Below, one piece after another: positions 9,285 through 16,682 of a stretch of 64,000 bases of DNA. Under the pieces are notes generated by a model that saw only the letters and a program-made list of their open reading frames with translations, searched no databases and had not been told where the DNA came from. The translations under genes were made by a program, and so were the position numbers. Origin of the DNA: Sporomusaceae bacterium FL31 (lineage in GTDB: Bacteria > Bacillota > Negativicutes > DSM-1736 > Dendrosporobacteraceae); assembly GCA_003990955.1 (NCBI GenBank), contig BIFV01000013.1, positions 124,001-188,000 of the forward strand. Reading direction: 5' to 3'. Within the stretch, counting starts at the first letter, position 1. Each line of letters begins with the position of its first letter.

Positions 9285-9941
9285 GTGCTTAGGATGAAAT
9301 TATCAGATACGAACTTATTGGAAATTTTAAATTTACCGGAATATGAGCAAGCGTTAAGTTTATTTTCTGAACGCAAAGCCAAGAAAAAGGAAATAATTTT
9401 TCCTCCAGATCAGATTGATGATAAAGTCATTATTGTAAAAAAAGGACGTTTGAGGGTTTATTTAACGTTAGCGGATAAGGAATTTACACTGTCTATTCTT
9501 GAGCCTGGCGATGTTTTTAGTACTCACACTAGAGCTTACACCCAATGTATGGATGACTGCGTATTTCTGGTAAGCAGTACTGAAAATTTTAGAACGATAT
9601 TGATGCAATATCCAACCTTTGCGTTTAATGTCATTAACGTTTTGGGTGACTTGCTGCATAACTCAATTACAATCATCAATGGGCTGGTTTTTAAAGATGT
9701 TACTGCACGGCTTGCAGAATTTTTGGTTCGTATGGCTGATAAACGAGGAGTTGCAATCGAGAATGGGATTAAATTGGAATTGGGGTTGACTGTTGAACAA
9801 ATCGCTATGATGGTAGGCGCTGCCCGGCAAACGGTTTCCGCGACAGTGACTGATTTGGCGGAAGCTGGGATTATTAGTAAAGTGGAGCAGGGCAATATCA
9901 CCATTTTAGATATCGATCGATTGCGAAAACTAGTTTTGTAA
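9285..9941 (+). CDS. cooA: CooA-like heme CO sensor, CRP/FNR family activator
   Basis: The 218-residue protein closely matches my memory of Carboxydothermus CooA: ...DTNLLEILN at the N-terminus, GRLRVYL (about 54-60), DKEFTLSILEPGD, THTRAY, the dimer helix LGDLLHNSITIINGLVFKD (121-138) and a CRP-type helix-turn-helix with RQTVS (181-185). His81 aligns with the ferrous-heme ligand His77 of R. rubrum CooA. The adjacent redox-switch Cys is replaced by Ser79. The GTG start at 9285 is chosen because GGAGG at 9273-9277 is seven bases before it; the ATG at 9294 is too far. It probably activates cooFSC(A). Confidence 0.9.
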   Translation: MLRMKLSDTNLLEILNLPEYEQALSLFSERKAKKKEIIFPPDQIDDKVIIVKKGRLRVYLTLADKEFTLSILEPGDVFSTHTRAYTQCMDDCVFLVSSTENFRTILMQYPTFAFNVINVLGDLLHNSITIINGLVFKDVTARLAEFLVRMADKRGVAIENGIKLELGLTVEQIAMMVGAARQTVSATVTDLAEAGIISKVEQGNITILDIDRLRKLVL

Positions 9942-9995
9942 AATATAAAATAATCAGAATCAGCTTGAGCCCAGAACTGATCTGTCTTACAAAAA

Positions 9996-10040
9996 AACAA
10001 CATAAGACCCGCGAACATTGTTCGCGGGTCTTATGTTGTT
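9996..10040 (+). terminator. Perfect 21-bp hairpin terminator after cooA
   Basis: Arms 9996-10016 and 10020-10040 are exact inverted repeats with a 3-base loop; the upstream A-run and downstream T-rich arm would work on either strand. It ends the coo operon and insulates norC. Confidence 0.88.
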
Positions 10041-10157
10041 GTCAATTCACTCTCATTATTTTACATGCCAGGTAATATTATGCTTATTTTATACAGATCT
10101 TGAAATACTAAGATGAGGGCTTATCATAAAAGTTTTAATTTAGGAGATAAATTTTTT

Positions 10158-10571
10158 ATGAAGTTGGGTCTAAAGATCTTTGTAGCAGTTTTTTTAATTT
10201 CATTGGCCAGTTTTTCTTGGTTAATCTATTATTCAACAACCAGTGCTAAACTTCAAGCGATACCGCTGCAGGCAGCAAAAGGCAAACTTTTGTTTCAGAA
10301 AAAAGCTTGTATTGAGTGCCACACAGTTTTTGGCAACGGGGGATATAGTGGCGGCGATCTTACCAAGGTGTATGGCAATCTCGGTAAAGCGGGCCTAAGA
10401 GACTATCTGACTCAGCCTCCAATCCTACAGGGAGCCAAACAAAAGCGTCATGATCAGTTGACGCTTGAGGACGCCGATGACTTGATTGAGTATTTAGCCT
10501 TTGTTTTCTCTATAGACACCAATAACTGGCCGCCACAGCCCATTTACAACAGGAATGGCCAAGCCAGATAG
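10158..10571 (+). CDS. norC: Nitric oxide reductase cytochrome c subunit (NorC-like), atypical heme ligand
   Basis: The 137-residue protein has one N-terminal membrane anchor (about residues 5-25) and one heme c motif, CIECH (51-55). The C-terminal DTNNWPPQP is a NorC signature. It passes electrons to the NorB heme b. The start at 10158 follows a ribosome site (aggag, 10142-10146); the upstream ATG at 10113 has none. The usual axial Met (in an RxMPN-like segment) is absent: the aligned stretch reads QKRHDQL and the whole protein has no Met after residue 1. His98 is a candidate replacement. norB follows 30 bases on. Confidence 0.85.
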   Translation: MKLGLKIFVAVFLISLASFSWLIYYSTTSAKLQAIPLQAAKGKLLFQKKACIECHTVFGNGGYSGGDLTKVYGNLGKAGLRDYLTQPPILQGAKQKRHDQLTLEDADDLIEYLAFVFSIDTNNWPPQPIYNRNGQAR

Positions 10572-10601
10572 TCAGCGTCGCAGTAAGAAGGAGTTGTCAT
10601 C

Positions 10602-12092
10602 TTGTATTTATCTCAACATTTAAGTGTTAAATATGCCCTTGTTGCGTACCTGCTGTTTACAATTCAGGGCATTGTCGCGATTGGTGGTGCAGCGGCCCTC
10701 CTCCTTCCCGATTTAGCTGTGCCGATTTCATATGCAAGCGGCAGAGCCTTCCATTTGAATCTCAGCATCTATTGGCCGTTATTAGGAATGATTGGTGCGG
10801 TATATTTCTTTTTTAGTGAAGAGGCCGCGCTGGAGTTTTCTAGTTGTAAATTAATTAATGTGAACTTTTGGCTGCTGGTTGGCACAATTAGTTTTACTCT
10901 AGGAACGCTTCTATTAGGTTACACCGAGGGGCGTGAGTATCTGGAAGCTCTTTGGCCGTTCAAGATTGCTACCGCGATATCGACAATCATTCTTAGCGTG
11001 AATTTGTTACGTACCTATCAGAAGACTACTGTGCCGAAGAGCCGGGCAACGCTAGTTAGTATGTTGGCTGGGAGTTTATCGCTAATCATTTTTTATATTC
11101 CCAATATCATATCTTATTCTCATCCAACAGTGGATGAAATTGCAAAGTTCTTGGTGGTACACATCTGGGAAGAAATGTCACTTGAGCTGATCAGTACCGG
11201 TGTTTTAGCGGCCTTATTAATCAAGGTCACTGGCGCTAAGCGGCAAGCCATTGAGGCTGCCGTTTATTTGGATATTACCTTTATGGCGCTGGCTGGAATC
11301 ATGGCTACTGCTCATCATTACTATTGGATTGGCGTACCTGCGTTTTGGTTGTGGGTTGGCGGTCTTTTTAGTGCAATGCAAGTCATTCCAGTGATGATTC
11401 TAATTTATACAACAATAAAAACAGCGAATATTAAGGATTTTTTACTGTTATCAAACCGTGATAAAATAACAATCGCATTAATTGGCAGCAGTGTTTTTTA
11501 TCATATATTTGGTGCTGGCTTCTTAGGTTTCTTTATGGCCTATCCACCCATTAATCGCTATGTCCATGGCACTTACATTACCTCAGCTCATGCCCATTTT
11601 GCGCTATTTGGGGTCTTTGGTTTTTTAGTGTTGGCAGTTTGCTTTTATATGCTTTTTAATGAAAGTGTACTCAATAAGAAGCATTACCAATGGTGCTGGT
11701 TAGCGGTCGGAGCTCTAAATGCAGGTTTGATGATTATGGGAATTAGCTTACTGCTGGCTGGCGGCCTGCAATGTTATTTTTGGCGAGTGATCGGCTTAAG
11801 TATTGGTGAAACCAATCAATTATTAAAACCATATTTGCTGTTCAGGACGATTGGGGCAATCATTTATACAATGGGTAGTTTGACCTTAGCGTTTATAGTT
11901 TTTAAAAATGTCTGGCCGCGCTTACGATTCTATTTTCAAAGCAATAAAATTAATGCAGTCATTCATTACCAGCAGCTATATCGAATTCAGGAATTGCTTA
12001 ATTGTCTAGTGAAAAAAGAACGGGAAGCCGAACAACTGCTGGATAAAATTAAAAAAATTTTTGAACAGTTAACGAAGAGGAGCAATCGTTAG
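10602..12092 (+). CDS. norB: Nitric oxide reductase catalytic subunit NorB (cNOR type)
   Basis: The 496-residue, ~12-helix heme-copper-oxidase-superfamily protein reduces NO to N2O. All metal ligands can be placed: His51 and His332 for heme b, His330 for heme b3, His187, His238 and His239 for FeB. The FeB-site glutamates of cNOR are present (Glu191, Glu195 in HIWEEMSLEL). There is no quinol-oxidising N-terminal extension as in qNOR, which fits the separate NorC. The last ~50 residues form a charged, coiled-coil-like tail not usual for NorB. Start is TTG at 10602 with AAGGAG at 10588-10593. NorD/NorQ maturation genes are absent here. Confidence 0.92.
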   Translation: MYLSQHLSVKYALVAYLLFTIQGIVAIGGAAALLLPDLAVPISYASGRAFHLNLSIYWPLLGMIGAVYFFFSEEAALEFSSCKLINVNFWLLVGTISFTLGTLLLGYTEGREYLEALWPFKIATAISTIILSVNLLRTYQKTTVPKSRATLVSMLAGSLSLIIFYIPNIISYSHPTVDEIAKFLVVHIWEEMSLELISTGVLAALLIKVTGAKRQAIEAAVYLDITFMALAGIMATAHHYYWIGVPAFWLWVGGLFSAMQVIPVMILIYTTIKTANIKDFLLLSNRDKITIALIGSSVFYHIFGAGFLGFFMAYPPINRYVHGTYITSAHAHFALFGVFGFLVLAVCFYMLFNESVLNKKHYQWCWLAVGALNAGLMIMGISLLLAGGLQCYFWRVIGLSIGETNQLLKPYLLFRTIGAIIYTMGSLTLAFIVFKNVWPRLRFYFQSNKINAVIHYQQLYRIQELLNCLVKKEREAEQLLDKIKKIFEQLTKRSNR

Positions 12093-12201
12093 TTGTATGA
12101 CCATGATCTCTTGGTGAATATCTCCTAAGCAGTACCAATTTTATTTTGGAAAAGCTAATTGGATATTTACAGTTTTTTTTCGGACAATTATAATTGAGGA
12201 A

Positions 12202-12214
12202 ATTTACTGTAAAT
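12202..12214 (+). promoter_or_regulatory. Palindrome upstream of the aminotransferase (candidate operator)
   Basis: ATTTACTGTAAAT is a 13-base palindrome 26 bases before the aminotransferase start; a related half, ATTTACAGT, lies at 12165-12173. Spacing and repetition suggest a regulator site, but no specific protein can be named. Confidence 0.35.
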
Positions 12215-12239
12215 AGTAATGTTGCAGAGGAGGAATATC

Positions 12240-13427
12240 GTGGCTGTTGTGTTTGCTAAACGGATGGATGTCATGAAAGCATCCGAAATAAGAGAAATAC
12301 TTAAAATTACTCAGCGCCCTGAAGTAATTTCCTTTGCGGGAGGCCTGCCTGCACCCGAACTATTTCCAATTGAGGAAATGAAACAGGTTGCCCGTATTGT
12401 GTTAGAAGAATCAGGCAGCCAGGCTCTGCAGTATTCTACTACTGAAGGCTTTGCACCGCTACGTCAGCACATTGCTCAAAGAATGAATAATAAGTTTAAA
12501 ACGTGTGTTCATAGTGACAATATTCTCATAACCAGTGGTTCACAACAGGCACTTGACTTTTCAGGGAAGTTATTTTTAAATGAGGGAGATATTGTCTTGT
12601 GTGAGAGCCCCACTTATTTAGCTGCGATCAGTGCCTTTAAAGCCTATCAACCCCAGTTTATTGAAGTGCCTACTGATGGTGACGGAATGATTATTGCTGA
12701 GTTGCAGCAAATCCTGGAGCGGCATGATAATATAAAGTTAGTCTATGTTATTCCTGATTTTCAAAATCCCACAGGGAGAACCTGGTCAATTAAGCGCCGT
12801 CAGCAATTTATTGCAGTGATGAGTCAATATGATATTCCAGTTATTGAGGATAATCCTTATGGTGAATTGCGCTTTGAAGGCGAAATTCCACCATCCATCA
12901 AATCACTTGATCGTAAGGGGATTGTCATTTTTGTCAGTACTTTCTCAAAAACCTTCTGCCCTGGATTACGTATCGGCTGGATTGCGGCTGATCAAAATCT
13001 GATTGAGAAATATGTGCTCATTAAACAAGGGGCCGACTTACATACTTCGTCGATCAGTCAGCGAGAAATAAGCAAATATTTAGATCTATACGATTTTGAT
13101 GCCAACATTGTGAAGATTGTTCAGGTATATCGACAGCGGCGTAATGCCATCGTTGAGGCTATGCAAAACTATTTTCCTGATGACATTAAGTTTAACAGAC
13201 CTCAAGGAGGCTTATTTACCTGGGTTGAGCTGCCCAAACACTTTAAAGCTGTTGAATTATTACAGTCATGTTTGCAACAGGATATTGCTTTTGTTCCTGG
13301 GGATTCATTTTTTCCTAACCGTATTGTGGAGAACACCTTTCGTTTAAATTACTCTAACATGCCGGAAGAAAGAATTTTTGAAGGTATTCAAAGATTGGCG
13401 AAAGTCATTAAGCAAGTTCAATCATAG
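12240..13427 (+). CDS. PLP-dependent aminotransferase, class I/II (2-aminoadipate/MocR-like fold)
   Basis: The 395-residue protein has the fold-type I pattern: VISFAGGLPAPELFP at the N-terminus, ITSGSQQALDF, YVIPDFQNPTGRTWS, the acidic PLP ligand region EDNPYGELRF, and the lysine site VSTFSKTFCPGLRIGW. This set is typical of LysN/KAT-II-like aminotransferases, and of MocR catalytic domains, but there is no DNA-binding domain. GTG at 12240 is chosen because AGAGGAGG (12226-12233) sits six bases before it. It stands alone after norB and is followed by a hairpin. Amino-acid substrate unknown. Confidence 0.9.
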   Translation: MAVVFAKRMDVMKASEIREILKITQRPEVISFAGGLPAPELFPIEEMKQVARIVLEESGSQALQYSTTEGFAPLRQHIAQRMNNKFKTCVHSDNILITSGSQQALDFSGKLFLNEGDIVLCESPTYLAAISAFKAYQPQFIEVPTDGDGMIIAELQQILERHDNIKLVYVIPDFQNPTGRTWSIKRRQQFIAVMSQYDIPVIEDNPYGELRFEGEIPPSIKSLDRKGIVIFVSTFSKTFCPGLRIGWIAADQNLIEKYVLIKQGADLHTSSISQREISKYLDLYDFDANIVKIVQVYRQRRNAIVEAMQNYFPDDIKFNRPQGGLFTWVELPKHFKAVELLQSCLQQDIAFVPGDSFFPNRIVENTFRLNYSNMPEERIFEGIQRLAKVIKQVQS

Positions 13428-13430
13428 CAA

Positions 13431-13471
13431 ATAGCCAAAGCATGAAATCTTAAGAGATGTGCTTTGGCTAT
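13431..13471 (+). terminator. Hairpin after the aminotransferase
   Basis: Arms 13431-13442 and 13460-13471 are exact 12-base inverted repeats with a 17-base loop. The T-run is weak, so termination is likely but not certain. Confidence 0.6.
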
Positions 13472-13556
13472 CGCATTGTACAGCCAGATAATATGATTGA
13501 TAGTCCTTGTTTAATATACAAATATTGGGATTTATGCAGTAACTTTAAAAAACAAG

Positions 13557-13585
13557 CTTGTATTTATATAGTTTCGCGGTATAAT
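13557..13585 (+). promoter_or_regulatory. Candidate sigma-A promoter for the sigma-54 activator gene
   Basis: TTGTAT (13557-13562), 17 bases, then TATAAT (13580-13585). It would give a leader of ~175 bases before the activator start. Confidence 0.45.
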
Positions 13586-13768
13586 TAAATTAGAAAATAT
13601 TGGAACATGAGGAACGGATTCGGTAATTTATATAATTGAGCATGCTGAAGAATTAGAGAACCGGCATAGATTTCTTCCTTGAGTGGGTATAGGGGATGGA
13701 AATCATGGCGGTATTTTCTTTATCTGCCATTGGGATTTTGTTAACAAATGATTGTCTGGGGGATGGCG

Positions 13769-15238
13769 ATGAAAAGCCTGGAAAGTTTAAAAGTGGTGCT
13801 TGAACATATTATTCAAACCAATTATGATGGTCTGTGCGTCATTGCTGGTGATGGTCGTATTGCCCAAATAAATGATCGGTTTGCAAGTGTTCTAGGTAGA
13901 ACGCAGGTTGAACTAATAGGCCAAAATATTGAGGATACTTGCTTGGCACAGGCTTTTCAGCAGGTAATTATGTCTAGTCAGAAAGCCGCTGTATCGATTC
14001 AGGGTAATGCGAGTGGAGAGCCTGTGGATATAGCATTAGTGCCAATGCTTCTGGATGATATCCTTGCCGGCGTAGTGGCTTATGTAGATTGTGATGCTAT
14101 TGTGCAAGAACTGACTGAAAGTCTTAAGGTTGCTCAGCAAAAGGCTGTATATTTGGAGCAGAAACTTAGAATAGACCAGGAAACACGCTGGCATCCAGAC
14201 CGGTATATTGGTGAGACTTTAGAGCAAAAGCTAGTCAGGACATTAAAACCAGGCAGTGCGTTTGATGCTTTTATTGGGTTAAGTCCTAAAGTGCTAGAAG
14301 CTTTAGCCATGGCAGGAAAAGCGGCTCAAGCTCAATCAACTGTATTAATCTGTGGAAAGAGTGGAACCGGTAAAGAGTTGATTGCCGCAGGCATTCATAA
14401 GGCCAGTCCACGTTGTCATGGTCCGTTCATAAAATTAAATTGTGCTGCTATTCCGGCAACACTATTGGAAAGTGAACTTTTTGGGCATGAGAAAGGAGCC
14501 TTTACTGGTGCCATAAAAAAGAAGCTGGGCAAATTTGAATTAGCTGATCAAGGGACAATATTTCTCGATGAGATTGGTGAAATGGATTTAAGCATGCAAT
14601 CTAAATTGTTAAGAGTTTTGCAAGATTGTACCTTTGAAAGGGTAGGAGCAGAAGGCAGTATTAAAGTGAATGTTCGAGTGGTTGCAGCTACTAATCGTAA
14701 TGTAGAGCAAATGGTTAAAACCGGACAATTCCGTGACGATCTTTATTACCGATTGAGTGTTATTCCCATTCATTTGCCACCCCTCAATGAGCGAAAAGAA
14801 GATATTCCGCTGTTGGTCGATTATTTTTTGAAATATTTTAATCAGCAATTAGGGAAGCAAATTAAAGGCATTAGTCAGGCTGCCATGGATGCCTTAGTCC
14901 ATTATGAGTGGCCAGGAAATGTTAGGGAACTCAAGAACATCATTGAGCGGGTAGCCGTACTGACTGACGAGATTTATATAGAATTATGTGATTTGCCTAG
15001 TTGTTTTCACCATGCCAAAAGCTGTGACAGCGAAGAGGTTAAAATTTACGGTTCAATTGTTCGGGAAAAGATTTTTCCGTTAGAGCAATATGAAAAACAA
15101 ATTATTAAAGCCGCGCTTGAAAAACACGGGAGTTATACAGCAGCGGCAAAGGCATTAGGGATTACTCACAAAACAGTTGCGGCAAAAGCTCAAAAGTATG
15201 GATTAATGGATTGGATTAACCGGTGGACCTTGTTTTAA
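13769..15238 (+). CDS. PAS domain sigma-54-dependent transcriptional activator
   Basis: The 489-residue protein has an N-terminal PAS domain (about residues 10-100), a short coiled linker, an AAA+ domain with Walker A GKSGTGKE, the sigma-54 contact loop GAFTGA, Walker B GTIFLDEIGEMD and arginine-finger region, then a Fis-type helix-turn-helix at the C-terminus (YTAAAKALGITHKTV). It hydrolyses ATP to open sigma-54 holoenzyme promoters. The ATG at 13769 has GGGGG six bases upstream; 13748 and 13763 are in-frame alternatives. A sigma-54 promoter lies 180 bases after its stop, before the next gene, so that gene is the obvious target. Confidence 0.94.
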   Translation: MKSLESLKVVLEHIIQTNYDGLCVIAGDGRIAQINDRFASVLGRTQVELIGQNIEDTCLAQAFQQVIMSSQKAAVSIQGNASGEPVDIALVPMLLDDILAGVVAYVDCDAIVQELTESLKVAQQKAVYLEQKLRIDQETRWHPDRYIGETLEQKLVRTLKPGSAFDAFIGLSPKVLEALAMAGKAAQAQSTVLICGKSGTGKELIAAGIHKASPRCHGPFIKLNCAAIPATLLESELFGHEKGAFTGAIKKKLGKFELADQGTIFLDEIGEMDLSMQSKLLRVLQDCTFERVGAEGSIKVNVRVVAATNRNVEQMVKTGQFRDDLYYRLSVIPIHLPPLNERKEDIPLLVDYFLKYFNQQLGKQIKGISQAAMDALVHYEWPGNVRELKNIIERVAVLTDEIYIELCDLPSCFHHAKSCDSEEVKIYGSIVREKIFPLEQYEKQIIKAALEKHGSYTAAAKALGITHKTVAAKAQKYGLMDWINRWTLF

Positions 15239-15244
15239 ATTTTT

Positions 15245-15273
15245 AACCACAGCAATTTTGCTGTGGTTTTTTT
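15245..15273 (+). terminator. Hairpin terminator after the activator gene
   Basis: Eleven-base exact arms (15245-15255, 15258-15268) followed by a run of T. Confidence 0.88.
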
Positions 15274-15287
15274 GTTGTCTATTCAAT

Positions 15288-15325
15288 CGGGGAATTTTTA
15301 CTGGGAGATAAGAAAAAATTCCCCG
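15288..15325 (+). promoter_or_regulatory. Inverted repeat, candidate enhancer for the sigma-54 activator
   Basis: Exact 12-base arms (15288-15299 and 15314-15325) with a 14-base spacer lie ~100 bases before the -24/-12 promoter. That is the usual place for binding of a Fis-type sigma-54 activator dimer. No T-run follows the 3' arm, so it is unlikely to be a terminator. Confidence 0.55.
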
Positions 15326-15419
15326 GAAATGTCGGGTGTGAGAGGTAGTCTTCTTATTGAAAAGAGTTGAAAAGGCTGGATTTTGCGGCGAGGATAACTT
15401 TTTATTATCTGAGAACCCA

Positions 15420-15437
15420 TTGGCATGAATTTTGCGA
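15420..15437 (+). promoter_or_regulatory. Sigma-54 (-24/-12) promoter
   Basis: TTGGCATGAATTTTGCGA fits the consensus TGGCACG-N4-TTGCW, with GG (15422-15423) and GC (15434-15435) separated by exactly 10 bases. The predicted start is near 15447, about 100 bases before the membrane protein gene. Confidence 0.88.
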
Positions 15438-15547
15438 AGATATAGTGTTAGTAATCTAGTGAGAAAGGAGCGGGTCATCCATTTATAGCTGTATCAGCAG
15501 GTTTCTAAATTACAGTGGAATATCTCAATTAGAGGAGGAGAGACTTT

Positions 15548-16318
15548 ATGTTTAACTTTATCGAAATAGCAATAGCTTTCGGTTGTGGGATTTTTGCAGC
15601 TTCAATAGGTGGATTGGCAGCTTTTATTATGTGTGGTGTACTGGTAGTTGCCAATATGCCTGAATTAGCCTTTGGGGGATATTTTGGGCCTCATGTCTCG
15701 TTTGCTGCCGGGGTAGGTGCTGCTGCTTATGCAGGAACAAAAGATATGGTGGGAGGCAACGATATTGCCACTCCGCTCATAAAATTTAATGATAGCAGGA
15801 CTTTACTGGTTGGGGGCCTGTTCGGCATAGGAGGCTTGTTAATCCAAAAGTTATTGGCAAGTATTGCGACACCAACAGATACTGTCGCATTGACAGTTGG
15901 ACTTTCCGGGATAGCTGCCAGGTTCTTATTCGGGAATAAAAAACTATTTACAGCTTATTCGCTTCCTAGTGTAAATGTAATCATTTCGTTATGTCTGCTA
16001 GGTTTGGGAGTCGGTCTGATTTCGGGTTATGCAGCCATTGTGACAAAAAATGTTGTGCTTGGCTTCGGAATTGCTGCAGTTACCTTGGTTCTTCCTTTAT
16101 TCATGAAAGTTGGCCCGGCAACCCATCATATTGCCTTACCGGCTGCAGTAGCAGCTGCTGCTACAGGAGATGTTTGGATTGCTGGTTTGTTTGGGGTACT
16201 TGGTGCTTTATTAGGTGATTTAATTGGTCAGACGATGAATAGCGGTGATACCCATGTTGATCCGCCCGCCATTGTCATTGCGTTGTTAACGACAGTAGTC
16301 GTGCTTTTTATGAAATGA
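15548..16318 (+). CDS. Gly/Ala-rich integral membrane protein of unknown function under sigma-54 control
   Basis: The 256-residue protein is almost entirely hydrophobic, with about seven to eight predicted membrane segments and many small residues (GGLAAFIMCG, GGLFGIGGLL, HHIALPAAVAAAATG). Repeated GG/AA packing motifs and a conserved-looking PEL...GGYFGPHVSFAAG loop suggest a transporter or channel-like fold, but I do not recognise the family. Its ribosome site (agaggagg) is strong. It is preceded by a -24/-12 promoter, an inverted repeat, and the gene for a PAS/sigma-54 activator, so it is probably induced by whatever that PAS domain senses. It is followed by a terminator and so is a single-gene unit. 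Confidence 0.8.
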   Translation: MFNFIEIAIAFGCGIFAASIGGLAAFIMCGVLVVANMPELAFGGYFGPHVSFAAGVGAAAYAGTKDMVGGNDIATPLIKFNDSRTLLVGGLFGIGGLLIQKLLASIATPTDTVALTVGLSGIAARFLFGNKKLFTAYSLPSVNVIISLCLLGLGVGLISGYAAIVTKNVVLGFGIAAVTLVLPLFMKVGPATHHIALPAAVAAAATGDVWIAGLFGVLGALLGDLIGQTMNSGDTHVDPPAIVIALLTTVVVLFMK

Positions 16319-16377
16319 TTTGAAAATGGCTTTTTGGCTACTGGACTTGGAGATAGACAGTTTTAAATTAAAGAAAG

Positions 16378-16416
16378 TGGACACCTTTCATGGCGTAAGG
16401 GTGTTCATTTTTTTTA
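16378..16416 (+). terminator. Hairpin terminator after the membrane protein
   Basis: GGACACC.../...GGGTGTTC arms (about 16379-16388 and 16397-16406) followed by eight or more T. Confidence 0.8.
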
Positions 16417-16619
16417 TTTGGCAACACTAACAACTAAGAGGAATCAAAGAAGAGTTATGCCTTGAGGCTCATCATAGTAAAAATATTATTGGCAATGAAG
16501 GTATGTGTTGTGGGTTCATTTTGCGATATTTTAGTTGCCGATACAAGAGGTAAGACTGATGTTGTTGTCGAAAGTTATATAATTATTGTAAAAACGAAAA
16601 AACTTATTTAGACGCTCTA

Positions 16620-16641
16620 GCCATAAGGTTGAACTTATGGC
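16620..16641 (+). other. Small hairpin in the leader of the ABC operon
   Basis: GCCATAAG (16620-16627) and CTTATGGC (16634-16641) form a perfect 8-bp stem with a 6-base loop, 41 bases before the binding-protein start. The ~260 bases upstream of it hold nothing else that I recognise. Confidence 0.4.
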
Positions 16642-16682
16642 AGCTTTGCGACTGATTATTTTTAAAGGAAAGAGGCAGGGAA

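Noticed and set aside
9285..9941. Possibility that the CRP-family protein is an ordinary FNR or Crp
   Set aside because: No FNR cysteine cluster and no cAMP-binding RxSF-like pocket; the THTR heme segment and the long match to CooA favour CooA.
16440..16682. TPP riboswitch before the NMT1-type ABC importer
   Set aside because: No CTGAGA or other thi-box element; only a short hairpin is present.
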